Shown: positions 1 to 9,241, counted from the first letter of the stretch. The stretch: 64,000 nucleotides of DNA from Paenibacillus gyeongsangnamensis (GCF_027533625.1 NZ_JAQAGZ010000013.1:165775-229774), one strand, 5' to 3'. Notes: generated from the letters alone by a model not told the origin. Numbers and translations are program-made.

Positions 1-287
1 TTATGGGGAATGCCTTTGCCGCGTTTGCAGTCATTACCGGAGGTATTGGTCTTCCGCTTATCGTTCATATGCATGGCGGGAATCCTGCGATTATGGCGGC
101 CATTGGCATGTTTGCCGGGTATTGCGGAACATTAATGACGCCTATGGCTGCTAACTTTAATATCGTCCCGGCCATGCTTCTTGATTTAAAGGATAAAAAC
201 GCGGTCATCAAAGCCCAAATCCCTATTGGTATACCCCTTTTAGTTATTAACATACTACTGATGTACTTCCTTGTTTATCGATTCTAG
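1..287 (+). CDS. DUF979 family membrane permease, C-terminal part
   Basis: This is the last 94 or so residues of a membrane protein whose 5' end lies outside the window. Two hydrophobic segments frame a glycine-rich turn with an MTPMAANFN motif, and the last helix ends in FLVYRF. The segment matches my memory of DUF979 proteins, which in Bacilli are encoded with a DUF969 partner and directly before pcp. The pcp start follows 15 nt after the stop, so the two are probably cotranscribed. Uptake of pyroglutamate or of pyroglutamyl peptides is inferred from context only. Confidence 0.7.
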   Translation, partial: MGNAFAAFAVITGGIGLPLIVHMHGGNPAIMAAIGMFAGYCGTLMTPMAANFNIVPAMLLDLKDKNAVIKAQIPIGIPLLVINILLMYFLVYRF

Positions 288-302
288 TTTGGAGGGCTTA
301 AC

Positions 303-932
303 TTGAAAATTTTAATTTCGGGATTTGAAGCGTTTGGCGGCAGTACTATTAATCCGACAGAAAAACTGGTTAAAGTCATCTCGAGTGAAACATTCGCAGG
401 GGTGGAACTGAAAACTGTGTTATTGCCCGTGAATTATGATGAATGCGCAGAAGCAATTATTAAAGAAATCGAGGTTTATCAACCGGATGCTGTCATTTCG
501 TGTGGTTTATACCATGGAAGAACGTCAGTTACTCCCGAGCGAATTGCAGTTAATGTAAAGGATACCGCGGCAGATGCTCCATATGCTGATAATAAAGGAG
601 TCAAACCGACGGATGAACCGATTAACCCTGACGGTCCGGATGCGTTATTTACACAACTGCCGGTTCGTAAAATGGTGAATCGATTGAATGAAGAAGGTGT
701 GCCGGCATACATTTCCAATACCGCAGGTACTTTTATTTGCAACAATACGATGTATGGTGTTTTAGACTATATTCGTAAAAACAATATTTCCACGATTGCA
801 GGATTTGTTCATTTTCCAGCTTCAACGGAAATGGCAGTTGAAAATCCTTTATTGCCTGCTTTGCCGCATGAGACGATGCTGCGGGCCCTTCGTATTATCA
901 TTCAAACAACTATTGACGACCTACAAAATTAA
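303..932 (+). CDS. pcp: pyroglutamyl-peptidase I (pyrrolidone-carboxylate peptidase)
   Basis: A cytoplasmic C15 cysteine peptidase that removes N-terminal pyroglutamate (5-oxoproline) from peptides. The 209-residue length is typical. The fold begins with the family signature ISGFEAFGG, and the catalytic triad is visible as Glu79 (PERIAVN), Cys146 (FICNN) and His170 (FVHFP). Translation starts at a TTG, with GGAGG about 7 nt upstream. It sits between a DUF979 permease and a complete 5-oxoprolinase gene set, so its product, free 5-oxoproline, would be opened to glutamate by the next operon. A hairpin terminator 40 nt after the stop separates the two transcription units. Confidence 0.95.
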   Translation: MKILISGFEAFGGSTINPTEKLVKVISSETFAGVELKTVLLPVNYDECAEAIIKEIEVYQPDAVISCGLYHGRTSVTPERIAVNVKDTAADAPYADNKGVKPTDEPINPDGPDALFTQLPVRKMVNRLNEEGVPAYISNTAGTFICNNTMYGVLDYIRKNNISTIAGFVHFPASTEMAVENPLLPALPHETMLRALRIIIQTTIDDLQN

Positions 933-973
933 GAAATCTATATGAAATACACAATGTAAGCCGCAAATTTCCG

Positions 974-1002
974 CCTGGTACCGGCAAGGTACTAGGTTTT
1001 TT
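974..1002 (+). terminator. rho-independent terminator after pcp
   Basis: A 9-bp stem with one mismatch (CCTGGTACC / GGTACTAGG) closes a GGCAA loop and is followed by six T residues. It lies between pcp and accB and should end the pcp transcript. Confidence 0.8.
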
Positions 1003-1176
1003 GTATGGCATCGGTTCCACAATGCAGTAATGGTTATACTAAGTTCATGAAAGTTACCTGGTTGCTTGTTTTGTTAAAAAAGTCTTGCTACAATTAAGCA
1101 TGTAATTTCATAAATCGGTATTTATATTCCGTATATCGGAATATTTGAAATCGAATGTGAAGGAGTGAACCCCATT

Positions 1177-1653
1177 TTGTTTTCGAAACAGGAATTGCAA
1201 GAACTGATAGAAACTGTAAGCCAAAATCCCATACAGACTTTCAAGTATTCGGATGGAACAACCAATATCGTAATAAAGAAGGATCGTTCTGCTTCAACGA
1301 AGCAAAAGAACCTGGATGTTCCAATGAGTGAAGCAATATCCGATCCGGAAGAATTCGACGACTTGCATAAGGCTTCAACACCTGAAATTTATCCGGAGCC
1401 ATTGCAACCAGAATTGATCCCTATTACTGCACCGATGGTAGGGACATTCTACACGGCCGCAGAGCAAGGGAAAGCGCCTTTTGTGCAAGTGGGCGACAAG
1501 GTGACCGTCGAATCTGTGGTGTGTATACTTGAAGCGATGAAACTGTTTACTGAAGTAACAGCGCGCGTGAGCGGAGAAATCGTCGAAATCGTAGCAGAAG
1601 AAGGGCGTCTGGTAGAGTATGGTCAGACTTTGTTTATGGTAAAGCGGAATTAA
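1177..1653 (+). CDS. accB: biotin carboxyl carrier protein of the 5-oxoprolinase cluster
   Basis: A carrier whose lysine is biotinylated and which shuttles carboxyl groups from biotin carboxylase. The C-terminal biotinyl domain is intact, with the EAMKLF motif placing the modified Lys near residue 122. A proline/glutamate-rich linker joins it to an N-terminal helix. I prefer the TTG at 1177 because GGAG at 1162-1165 overlaps the in-frame GTG at 1165 and because MFSKQELQELIETV resembles other BCCP starts. With this start the protein has 158 residues. It is followed by biotin carboxylase and pxpBCA in one apparent operon. This copy is probably dedicated to the cluster rather than to fatty-acid synthesis. 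Confidence 0.88.
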   Translation: MFSKQELQELIETVSQNPIQTFKYSDGTTNIVIKKDRSASTKQKNLDVPMSEAISDPEEFDDLHKASTPEIYPEPLQPELIPITAPMVGTFYTAAEQGKAPFVQVGDKVTVESVVCILEAMKLFTEVTARVSGEIVEIVAEEGRLVEYGQTLFMVKRN

Positions 1654-1686
1654 CGCAAATTAGTCAAGCGGCAGGAGGTGTGCCTC

Positions 1687-3039
1687 GTGTTTAAGAAAGT
1701 ATTGATTGCGAACCGTGGGGAAATCGCAGTCCGGATTATCAGGGCATGCCTGGAGCTTGGCATTGAAACTGTAGCTGTTTATTCCGAAGCCGACAGGAAA
1801 TCGCTGCACGTCACTATGGCGGATGAAGCCTACTGCATCGGACCGGCTGCTTCAAAGGAAAGCTATTTAAATATTCCCAATTTGTTGGCGGTGGCCTTGG
1901 CTACCAGGGTCGACGCCATTCATCCGGGTTACGGATTTTTAGCGGAAAATGCGGAATTCGCTGAGACCTGCGCTTCTTTTCATATCTCCTTTATCGGTCC
2001 GGATGCCGAGGCAATCCACAACATGGGCGATAAAGCTGCCGCTAGAGCCATGATGAAGAAGGCAGGTGTGCCTGTCGTCCCAGGAACGGAAGGATTGATC
2101 GAGACTACGGAAGAGGCGCTGCGCGTGTCCGTGGAAATCGGCTATCCTGTCATTGTAAAGGCTAGCGCCGGCGGCGGCGGAAAAGGGATGCGGGTGGCTC
2201 ACAATGAAGAGCAGCTGTTGGAGGCGATTGTACAAGCACAAAATGAAGCTGATGCGGCGTTTGGTAATTCGGGCGTATACCTCGAAAAATATTTGGTGGG
2301 TCCCCGTCATATAGAAATACAGATAATGGCAGATCGGCAAGGTCAAGTCGTTTATTTGGGCGAGAGGGATTGCTCGATTCAAAGGCGGCACCAAAAGCTT
2401 GTTGAGGAATCACCGTCACCGGCGCTTAACCAGGCTCTTCGCAAACGGATGGGTGAAGCGGCGGTAGCCGCCGCGCGTACAGTTAACTATTACGGTGCGG
2501 GGACAGTCGAATTTTTGCTGGACCAGTACGGACAGTTTTATTTCATGGAAATGAATACGCGGATACAGGTTGAGCATCCGGTGACTGAAATGATTACCGG
2601 AATTGATTTGATTCAGGAGCAAATCGCGGTGGCTGCCGGATGCCCTCTTTCTTTCAGTCAAGGCGACATCCGGATGAACGGATGGGCGATGGAATGCCGA
2701 ATTAATGCCGAAAATCCGGCCGCTCAGTTCATGCCTTCTCCCGGTCGGGTGATGACCTATTTGCCCCCCGGGGGATTTGGGGTTAGGGTGGACAGTGCGA
2801 TATATGCCGGGTGTGAAATATCGCCATTTTATGATTCGATGATCGCAAAGCTGATTGTTTGGGGAAAAGACCGGCAGGACTCCATCCGTCGGATGAAGAG
2901 AGCGCTGCGCGAATTTGTTGTCGAGGGAGTCAAGACGACGATTCCTTTTCACCTTGCCCTGCTGGAGAACGAGCTATTCATCCAAGGGAATTTCGACACT
3001 AATTTTTTGGAATCGCACGAAATTTCCATTATGGAATAA
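1687..3039 (+). CDS. accC: biotin carboxylase (ATP-grasp)
   Basis: Carboxylates the biotin of the carrier encoded just upstream, using ATP and bicarbonate. The 450-residue protein has the usual three parts: an N-terminal Rossmann-like domain (VLIANRGEIAVRII), an ATP-grasp domain with the glycine loop KASAGGGGKGMR, and the biotin carboxylase C-domain with the EMNTRIQVEHPVTE motif. GTG 1687 is chosen because AGGAGG at 1673-1678 lies 8 nt upstream; the GTG at 1678 would overlap this site. AccB/AccC pairs are commonly found beside pxpABC in Bacillota, but whether a carboxybiotin step takes part in 5-oxoproline use there is not settled. Confidence 0.93.
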   Translation: MFKKVLIANRGEIAVRIIRACLELGIETVAVYSEADRKSLHVTMADEAYCIGPAASKESYLNIPNLLAVALATRVDAIHPGYGFLAENAEFAETCASFHISFIGPDAEAIHNMGDKAAARAMMKKAGVPVVPGTEGLIETTEEALRVSVEIGYPVIVKASAGGGGKGMRVAHNEEQLLEAIVQAQNEADAAFGNSGVYLEKYLVGPRHIEIQIMADRQGQVVYLGERDCSIQRRHQKLVEESPSPALNQALRKRMGEAAVAAARTVNYYGAGTVEFLLDQYGQFYFMEMNTRIQVEHPVTEMITGIDLIQEQIAVAAGCPLSFSQGDIRMNGWAMECRINAENPAAQFMPSPGRVMTYLPPGGFGVRVDSAIYAGCEISPFYDSMIAKLIVWGKDRQDSIRRMKRALREFVVEGVKTTIPFHLALLENELFIQGNFDTNFLESHEISIME

Positions 3040-3064
3040 CGAATGTAAAGTAAGGAGGAGACAT

Positions 3065-3835
3065 ATGTCGGGCCTATATGAAGCGGGAGAGAACAGTGTT
3101 CGTTTTTTGCCGCTTGGCGACAGAGCGATCGTCGTCGATTTGGGTGGCGGCATCCATCCAGACACCCACGCGAAAATCAATGCTTTGTGCTTTCAATTGG
3201 AGCTGAATCCTTTTCCCGGCATCGTGGAGATAGTGCCGGCCTTTACGACTGTCACTGTTTTTTACGAACCGATGAAATTGAGTGATCCGATCACGGGAGG
3301 CCAATGGCCGCGTTATGGTATTACGGCCACTCGCTCCCCTTTTGAGGTTGTCAAGGAGATCGTCAGCCGGATGGTTTCGAATCTGGATTCGACAGCGCCC
3401 GGAAGCGCCAAGATCGTAGAAATACCGGTTTGCTACGGCGGGGGATTCGGACCTGATTTACAAGACGTAGCGACACATACCGGGTTGAGTTCGGAGGAAG
3501 TCATCAAGATTCATTCAAGCCAAGATTATTTGGTATATATGATTGGATTCGCTCCAGGCTTTCCTTATCTCGGAGGGATGTCAGAACGCATAGCTGTTCC
3601 AAGACGAAGCACTCCGAGACAATCAATTCATCCCGGTTCAGTCGGCATCGGCGGCAAGCAGACCGGTGTATATCCGATCTCCACTCCCGGTGGTTGGCAA
3701 TTGATCGGCAAAACCCCAATGAAGCTGTTTCGTCCTGATCAACCAGCGCCGAGTTTGCTGAAAGCGGGCGACATTGTCCGATTTCGGCCGATTCAACCAG
3801 AACAATTTGAAGATTGGAAAGAGGATTGCGTATGA
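3065..3835 (+). CDS. pxpB: 5-oxoprolinase subunit PxpB (KipI-like)
   Basis: Subunit of the bacterial ATP-dependent 5-oxoprolinase PxpABC, which converts 5-oxoproline to glutamate. The 256-residue protein carries the family signatures GFAPGFPYLGG, VPRRSTPR and SVGIGGKQTGVYP near the C-terminus. The reading frame stays open upstream, but ATG 3065 has an AAGGAGGAG site directly before it and gives the usual length. The stop overlaps the start of pxpC in an ATGA, so the two chains are probably made in coupled, equal amounts. The homologous KipI of B. subtilis also inhibits the sporulation kinase KinA; that second role cannot be read from this sequence. Confidence 0.92.
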   Translation: MSGLYEAGENSVRFLPLGDRAIVVDLGGGIHPDTHAKINALCFQLELNPFPGIVEIVPAFTTVTVFYEPMKLSDPITGGQWPRYGITATRSPFEVVKEIVSRMVSNLDSTAPGSAKIVEIPVCYGGGFGPDLQDVATHTGLSSEEVIKIHSSQDYLVYMIGFAPGFPYLGGMSERIAVPRRSTPRQSIHPGSVGIGGKQTGVYPISTPGGWQLIGKTPMKLFRPDQPAPSLLKAGDIVRFRPIQPEQFEDWKEDCV

Positions 3836-4851
3836 GTCTCCATATCATAAATCCGGGTCTTTTATCTACGATTCAAGATCTAGGGAGGTTCGGATACCAA
3901 CATCAGGGGGTCATTGTTTGCGGAGCAATGGATTCGTTCGCCCTTCGTGCGGCAAATGTGCTTGTAGGCAACGGACAAGATGAAGCTGCATTGGAAATCA
4001 CGCTACTGGGACCGTCCATTCGCTTCGAGGGCGAAACGCTCATTGCCATATGTGGAGGCGATCTTTCGCCTATCATCGATGGACAGCCTGTTCCGTTATG
4101 GAGGCCTGTCCTCGTCAAAACCGGAAAAGTACTTGAATTTGGTACCTGCATTCAAGGGGCACGCGCTTATTTAGCTATTGCGGGAGGAATCGACGTTCCG
4201 CTCGTGATGGAAAGTCGCAGCACCTATCTGCGTGCGGGACTAGGAGGTCTTGAAGGGAGAGCGATGAAGGCAGGAGATGTGCTCCGCAGTAGGTCTGTTT
4301 CCGAAATTTCGAAAAATTATATAAAGAAAAGCTTGGGAGCTTTAAAATCGAAGCCTTTTGCTGCCGCCCCATGGTGTATCGGTTCTCCGGCCCACCCCGC
4401 ATATGCGAGAGAAGCGGTGATCCGCGTTATTCGTGGCCGCGACTTTGCGCATTTTACCGAAGTTAGTAGGAATGCCTTTGTGTGCCAACCATTTCGCGTC
4501 ACGCCTCAATCGGACCGGATGGGTTACCGCATGGAGGGACCGGTGCTTGAATTGGAATCGCCTCTGGAACCGATTTCCGAAGGGGTATCGTTTGGAACGG
4601 TTCAGGTTCCTTCGGAAGGGAACCCGATCATATTAATGGCGGACCGACAAACGATTGGGGGTTATCCGAGCATCGCGCAGGTGGTTACTGTCGATCTTCC
4701 CGTACTAGCTCAAGTGAAACCGGGTGAGTATGTTCGGTTTACCGAAATATCGTTGGAGAAGGCGGAGAAATTGTATATCGACATGGAACAGTCATTTGAT
4801 CTGACGTCCAAAGCGATCGGGCTTTATCTCAAGAAAGAAGGTGGCGTTTGA
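3832..4851 (+). CDS. pxpC: 5-oxoprolinase subunit PxpC (biotin-dependent carboxyltransferase-like)
   Basis: Partner of PxpB, in the same family as the second half of allophanate hydrolase. The 339-residue protein starts at ATG 3832 (the ATGA overlap with pxpB; GAGG lies 7 nt upstream). It shows the expected LLSTIQDLGRFGYQHQGV opening, QSDRMGYRMEG in the middle and an ADRQTIGGYP motif near the C-terminus. The stop is directly followed by the pxpA start, so the three subunits form one tight translational unit. KipA of B. subtilis is the homologue that binds KipI. Confidence 0.92.
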   Translation: MSLHIINPGLLSTIQDLGRFGYQHQGVIVCGAMDSFALRAANVLVGNGQDEAALEITLLGPSIRFEGETLIAICGGDLSPIIDGQPVPLWRPVLVKTGKVLEFGTCIQGARAYLAIAGGIDVPLVMESRSTYLRAGLGGLEGRAMKAGDVLRSRSVSEISKNYIKKSLGALKSKPFAAAPWCIGSPAHPAYAREAVIRVIRGRDFAHFTEVSRNAFVCQPFRVTPQSDRMGYRMEGPVLELESPLEPISEGVSFGTVQVPSEGNPIILMADRQTIGGYPSIAQVVTVDLPVLAQVKPGEYVRFTEISLEKAEKLYIDMEQSFDLTSKAIGLYLKKEGGV

Positions 4852-5628
4852 ATGTATGAAGTGGACTTGAACTGTGATATGGGTGAAAGCTTCGGTGCCT
4901 ATCGATTAGGCCACGACGAGTTGATCCTCGAATTGGTTACGTCTGTTAATATTGCATGCGGTTTTCATGCGGGTGATCCAAGTACGATGAGAAAAACGGT
5001 AAATATGGCTTTGAATAAACAGGTGTCTATAGGTGCGCACCCCGGGCTGCCGGATTTAGCGGGTTTTGGTCGACGAAATATGTCAATTTCTCCCCAAGAG
5101 GCATTCGATATGACCGTGTATCAAGTCGGCGCTCTGGATGGTTTTGTTCGGTCCGAAGGCGGCATCATGCAGCATGTCAAGCCGCATGGAGCATTATACA
5201 ATATGGCGGCTCGGAACGGCGAGTTGGCGCGAGCGATTGCAGAAGCCGTTTATAAAGTAAATCCAGAATTGGTTTTGTACGGTCTCTCGGACAGCGAACT
5301 GATCCACGCCGGAGCTCTAATCGGGCTGAGGACGGCGAGCGAAGTGTTTGCCGACCGGACCTACTGCCGTGATGGAAGCCTTACCCCGAGAAGCGAACCG
5401 GACGCTTTAATCAGCGACCCGACGCAGGCGGCAGCCCAGATCGTGCGAATGGTGACAGAAGGCATTGTGCGTTCGCGGGAAAATGAGGAGATTAAGATTA
5501 CTGCTGAGACCATATGTATTCACGGCGACGGCGAGCATGCACTGCATTTTGCCGGCAGCATCCGTGAAATGCTTCTGTCTAAAGGGGTCCGGCTTCGAGC
5601 CGTACGAAATGATAGTTCTATCCAATAG
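4852..5628 (+). CDS. pxpA: 5-oxoprolinase subunit PxpA (LamB/YcsF family)
   Basis: The third 5-oxoprolinase subunit, of the LamB/YcsF deacetylase-like barrel family. Signatures are the N-terminal LNCDMGESFG, NIACGFHAGDP, GAHPGLPDLAGFGRR and KPHGALYN, followed by EVFADRTYCRDGSL; all are intact in 258 residues. The ATG follows the pxpC stop without a gap, with AAGAAGGTGG as the ribosome-binding site inside pxpC. It closes the operon and runs head-on into the IclR gene 14 nt later. No terminator is evident in that short gap. Confidence 0.94.
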   Translation: MYEVDLNCDMGESFGAYRLGHDELILELVTSVNIACGFHAGDPSTMRKTVNMALNKQVSIGAHPGLPDLAGFGRRNMSISPQEAFDMTVYQVGALDGFVRSEGGIMQHVKPHGALYNMAARNGELARAIAEAVYKVNPELVLYGLSDSELIHAGALIGLRTASEVFADRTYCRDGSLTPRSEPDALISDPTQAAAQIVRMVTEGIVRSRENEEIKITAETICIHGDGEHALHFAGSIREMLLSKGVRLRAVRNDSSIQ

Positions 5629-5642
5629 GACCAATTCGCATC

Positions 5643-6398
5643 TTACTTAACCCGTCCGAGTTGATTAGAAATGCGATTCGCGGCGTTTATCGTTTTCTCG
5701 ACTAATTCCGGAATTCGAGCCTCATGGAAGCTGCTGTTCAAACCCGCCAAGCTAAGGCCGGCAACGACAAGCCCATCACTGTTAAAAATAGGTGCGGCCA
5801 AGGCGGAGCTAAAATTGCGCAGCTCCGAATGGCTAACCGTATATCCGAGTTTTAAGCATTGTTCTATTGTTTTCTGCAATGTGTTCTTATCGGTAATCGT
5901 GCCGTCGGCATAGGGAACGAGCGCAGTTTCTTCAATGTATTTCAAGCGTTCTTCCACAGGCATATAAGACAGCAAAATACGGGGACAGGCTCCTGCATAA
6001 AGAGGGGCCCTTCGTCCAATTTGGGTGTACACTCTAACTGCTTGATTGGTATCGACCTTTTCGATATAAATGGCTTCATTTCCTTCTCTGATTACAAGGT
6101 TGACGGCTTCGTTTACTCCATCTCGCAGTTCCTTCATAATAGGTAAAGCGATCTGACGGATATCCAAACGTTCTTTGACTAACTGGCCGTATTGAAGAAA
6201 CATCAAACCGAGCTGGTACTTACCTGCCGAGTTTCTTGTCAGCAGGCCTACTTCCTCCAGTGAACCTATCATGCGATGCGCAGTTGTCTTGGACAGCCTG
6301 GAAATATTGGAGATTTCCTGTAGCGATAGACTTTCATGATCTACAAACAGCTCCAAAATTTCTTTGGTTTTCGTGACGGTTTTATTTTTGTTTTGCAT
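5643..6398 (-). CDS. IclR family transcriptional regulator (KipR-like)
   Basis: A 251-residue IclR regulator. The N-terminal winged helix-turn-helix (about residues 10-65, with LSKTTAHRMIGSLEEVGLL as recognition region) is followed by the effector-binding domain (about 80-245). The start is preceded by GAGGG on the minus strand. In B. subtilis the pxp-type genes (kipI, kipA, ycsFG) are controlled by the IclR protein KipR, so regulation of the convergent acc/pxp operon is the natural guess. Its promoter lies in the 251-nt gap shared with the MetX-like gene, where I see no clear operator. Confidence 0.88.
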   Translation of the reverse strand: MQNKNKTVTKTKEILELFVDHESLSLQEISNISRLSKTTAHRMIGSLEEVGLLTRNSAGKYQLGLMFLQYGQLVKERLDIRQIALPIMKELRDGVNEAVNLVIREGNEAIYIEKVDTNQAVRVYTQIGRRAPLYAGACPRILLSYMPVEERLKYIEETALVPYADGTITDKNTLQKTIEQCLKLGYTVSHSELRNFSSALAAPIFNSDGLVVAGLSLAGLNSSFHEARIPELVEKTINAANRISNQLGRVK

Positions 6399-6649
6399 GT
6401 TCCCTCTGCGTTCCGCAATTTGGAATTATTAATCTAAATATTACAATACACAAGAAAAAAACTCAACCATTTAGAAGGAGGTTAAGTCTTAAGTCCATAG
6501 CATCAACGTAGATTCGAAATTGACGCTCGCAACTGACGATACGATTTTGAAAAGCGAGTTTTGGAAGAGGCCTCGGACCAGACGCATCGAGCAGTCCTCT
6601 GCGCTGTGTCATGGCACGATCAAACAAATAAAGGAGAATAGACAACGAT

Positions 6650-7678
6650 ATGACAGAATATGAACATATTACGGATTATGAAACCTTTGAATTAGGCGAT
6701 GTTCATTTAAAAAATGGGGCAACATTGCGCAAGGCGAAGCTTGCCTACAAGACACATGGGACCTTGAACCGCAATAAAGATAATGTGATTGTGGTTCCCA
6801 CTTGCTACTCGGCCACGCATAAAAACGAAGAGTACAGAATCGGAGAAGGGAAAGCGTTAGATCCGAGTAAATATTTCATTATTCAATTAAACCAGTTTGG
6901 GAACGGTTTGTCATCCTCTCCCAGCAATACACCGATGCCCTACGATCAGGGACGGTTTCCGAACATAACCATACTTGACAATGTTGAATGCCAGCATAAA
7001 TTGATCACTGAAAAATTTGGCATTGAACGTGTGGCTCTAGTATGCGGTTATTCTATGGGGGCCCAACAGACTTTCCAATGGGCGGCTTCTTATCCTGATA
7101 TGGTCGAACGTATTGCACCCTCGTGTGGCACCGCATCAACAACCCCTCACAATTTCGTATTTATTGAGGGTATTAAAAGCGCTTTGCGTGCGGATGCGGC
7201 TTGGAACAACGGTTTCTACGACAAGCAACCGGTTACCGGGGTTCGGGCATTGGCTCGGGTTTATGCCGGTTGGGGACTATCACAAGCTTTTTATTACCAA
7301 AAACTTTATCTCGAGCATGGATATTCATCTCTTGAGGATTTCCTTATCAGTTTTTGGGAAGGGGCTTTCTTGAATAAGGATGCAAATAATTTATTATCCA
7401 TGGCTTGGACCTGGCAGTATGGCGATATTGGCATGACACCCGGTTGTGACGGTAACCGCGAGAAAGCTTTAAGCCGCATAAAGGCAAAAGCAATGATTTT
7501 ACCTGGGCTAACCGATCTTTATTTTCCACCAGAAGATATTCAATATGAAGCGAAATTTATTCCAAACGCAGAGGTTCGTGTCATTTCAAGTATTTACGGT
7601 CATTATGCCGGAGGAAGCTTTAACCAAACAGATATAAACTTCATCGATGAAGCCGTTAAAGAACTATTAAACGCATAA
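6650..7678 (+). CDS. MetX-like alpha/beta-hydrolase
   Basis: A 342-residue alpha/beta-hydrolase of the homoserine/serine O-acetyltransferase (MetX) superfamily. The nucleophile elbow is GYSMGA with Ser135; an Asp in PGLTDLYF and a His in YGHYAGG are the likely rest of the triad. AAGGAG lies 10 nt before the ATG. Residue patterns around the oxyanion site (NQFGNGLSSSPSNTP) differ from true MetX, and no methionine genes are nearby, so an esterase or hydrolase role is at least as likely as acyl transfer. Gene orientation makes it divergent from the IclR regulator, which could therefore control it too. No riboswitch was recognised in the leader. Confidence 0.8.
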   Translation: MTEYEHITDYETFELGDVHLKNGATLRKAKLAYKTHGTLNRNKDNVIVVPTCYSATHKNEEYRIGEGKALDPSKYFIIQLNQFGNGLSSSPSNTPMPYDQGRFPNITILDNVECQHKLITEKFGIERVALVCGYSMGAQQTFQWAASYPDMVERIAPSCGTASTTPHNFVFIEGIKSALRADAAWNNGFYDKQPVTGVRALARVYAGWGLSQAFYYQKLYLEHGYSSLEDFLISFWEGAFLNKDANNLLSMAWTWQYGDIGMTPGCDGNREKALSRIKAKAMILPGLTDLYFPPEDIQYEAKFIPNAEVRVISSIYGHYAGGSFNQTDINFIDEAVKELLNA

Positions 7679-7749
7679 AAATCGGTTCAAGGGAGAACTT
7701 TTCTCCTTTCTGTTGTGACCCTTTTTTATCTTGAAACTTTGAATTATCT

Positions 7750-7903
7750 ATGGCTAGAATTATGCTTGTTGCGGTTATGTTTTGTATCTCCATGTGTATG
7801 CTCTTTATTTCGGGCTGCGGTAAAAATCCATGCGGCGTTGAAATGAAAATCGCTCTTAAAATTTTTTTTTCAGTTTCCCAAACCTCGGGGTCATCGCCGT
7901 AAA
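7750..7903 (+). CDS. possible short lipoprotein-like reading frame
   Basis: A 50-codon frame starting at ATG 7750 has a hydrophobic stretch ending in a lipobox-like LFISGC (Cys at residue 23). There is no good ribosome-binding site. The second half runs antisense into the RND fragment, so this may be only the 5' remnant of a lost lipoprotein gene. I do not recognise it. Confidence 0.25.
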
Positions 7904-8584
7904 AACTCGATGATATACGGGTTCGAAGGAAAGCGCGGAATGGTTCATTCGTCCCCGCCGCCAAAGATGGTAGAGCGCCGGCACTACAAACACGGCCACC
8001 AGCAGCGACGTCAGGAGCGCAATGGCGACAGACCAAGCAAATCCGGAAAAAGCGGAGCTGATCATGCCTCCAACCAAAGCGATCGGCAAGAAAACGGCGA
8101 CCGTCGTCGCTGTGGAGGATACGATCGCGGGTATCATTTCCTTGACGGCTTCGACTAAAAGCGCCAAATGTACTTTTTCTCCGGCCTCTTGGGCTTTGCG
8201 GTACATGTTGTCGAGAATGACGATTGTATCGTCAATGACTCTTCCCATCGCCACGATCAGGCCGGATACGGTCAGGATGTTCAGGCTGACGCCCAGCGTT
8301 TTCAGCAGCCCGATTGTAGTCATGAGACAAATGGGAAGCGACAGGGCAATGAGCAGGGTGGATCGTATATTGCGAAAGAAGAGGAAGACGCACACCATCG
8401 AAAGAAGGCACCCCAGCAGCCCTTCTTCCCACAGACCGTTCAAAGCGGACTGTACCTGGCTGCCCTGGTCGAACAGAATGGACACCGGGACCAAGACGTT
8501 CATTTGCCGAAAATAGGATAAAAATCTCTTGAGAAATGGCATATTTCGTGAATAATAAAATATAATGAGACAAGAATCGCCCAA
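7856..8584 (-). pseudogene. fragment of RND-type efflux transporter (AcrB/SwrC family)
   Basis: An internal slice of an RND multidrug efflux protein, about 210 of the usual 1,000 or more residues. Recognisable family segments from about position 8503 downwards are VPVSILFDQGSQVQSAL, FLFFRNIRSTLLIALSLP, GLIVAMGRVIDDTIVILDN (with the conserved transmembrane Asp pair) and ATTVAVFLPIAL. The frame is open within this slice, but the N-terminal periplasmic part and the whole second half are missing and flanking DNA shows no sign of them. It cannot make a working pump. It belongs to a decayed stretch running to the transposase fragment at 10.2 kb. Confidence 0.85.
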
Positions 8585-8591
8585 AAACTAA

Positions 8592-8780
8592 ATGAAAAGT
8601 AGTCGAATCATGTATTATTGTATACAGTGTCAGACTCTCCACCCTGAAAATTACAGTATAAAAGAGAAAATATTTGTTTCCGGATATCGGTATGAAAAAG
8701 ATACTCTTTACAATGTGGGGTTGTGTGAGGTACATAAATGTAACGGCCAGGCTAAAGAAAAGAAAGCGGTATCAGCTTAA
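8592..8780 (+). CDS. small hypothetical protein with paired cysteines
   Basis: A 62-residue frame (or 56 residues from the internal ATG). It has a YYCIQCQTLH segment and a later CEVHKC, four cysteines that could bind a metal. No convincing ribosome-binding site precedes either start. I do not recognise it, and its position in a decayed region makes a chance frame possible. Confidence 0.3.
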   Translation: MKSSRIMYYCIQCQTLHPENYSIKEKIFVSGYRYEKDTLYNVGLCEVHKCNGQAKEKKAVSA

Positions 8781-8910
8781 TTCTAGGGAAGGAAGAGGGA
8801 GGTTGTAGGAAACAACGCGATTGGGTGTAGCTTCATTCGTTTAACTTCTTTGCGTATTGATACCTATAAAGTTCAAATACTCCGCGCTTTCTTAGACTCA
8901 ATACTCTCTT

Positions 8911-9126
8911 TCAGCAGGCCTGTTCTGTTTTGCCCAGGGCAAAAGCTAAGGTTCGGGCATCATCATAGTCCCAAAAGAAACATAGATATTCCATCTCTTC
9001 ATCCGTAAAAGGTATACCATGCTTCGGGTGAAACACGGGATGGTATTTTATTCCACCACTTTGATCGTATTCAATTCCGTCCAATATATCGTCTTCTGTA
9101 AGTGTCCTCGATTTTCTATTGCTCAT
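8911..9126 (-). CDS. small hypothetical protein, possibly truncated
   Basis: A 71-residue acidic protein beginning MSNRKSRTLTEDDILDG and ending EYLCFFWDYDDARTLAFALGKTEQAC. The last third looks like the start of a helix-turn-helix (ARTLAFALGKTE), after which the frame stops abruptly, suggesting loss of the C-terminus. GGTG and AGG lie just upstream of the ATG. Similar short proteins occur in Bacillota as accessory or phage-derived genes, but I cannot assign a function. Confidence 0.5.
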   Translation of the reverse strand: MSNRKSRTLTEDDILDGIEYDQSGGIKYHPVFHPKHGIPFTDEEMEYLCFFWDYDDARTLAFALGKTEQAC

Positions 9127-9241
9127 ATCCTAATCACCCATAATGAAAAATGCTATAACCTATTATAATTCATAGGTCATTTTGGTTAAACTGGGAATAG
9201 GAGTTATTTAAACAGGTAATGACTTTCCTAATCATTATTTT

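Noticed and set aside
6399..6649. Leader of the MetX-like gene considered as a SAM riboswitch or T-box.
   Set aside because: No conserved core, antiterminator or terminator could be recognised, and the protein is not clearly a methionine enzyme.
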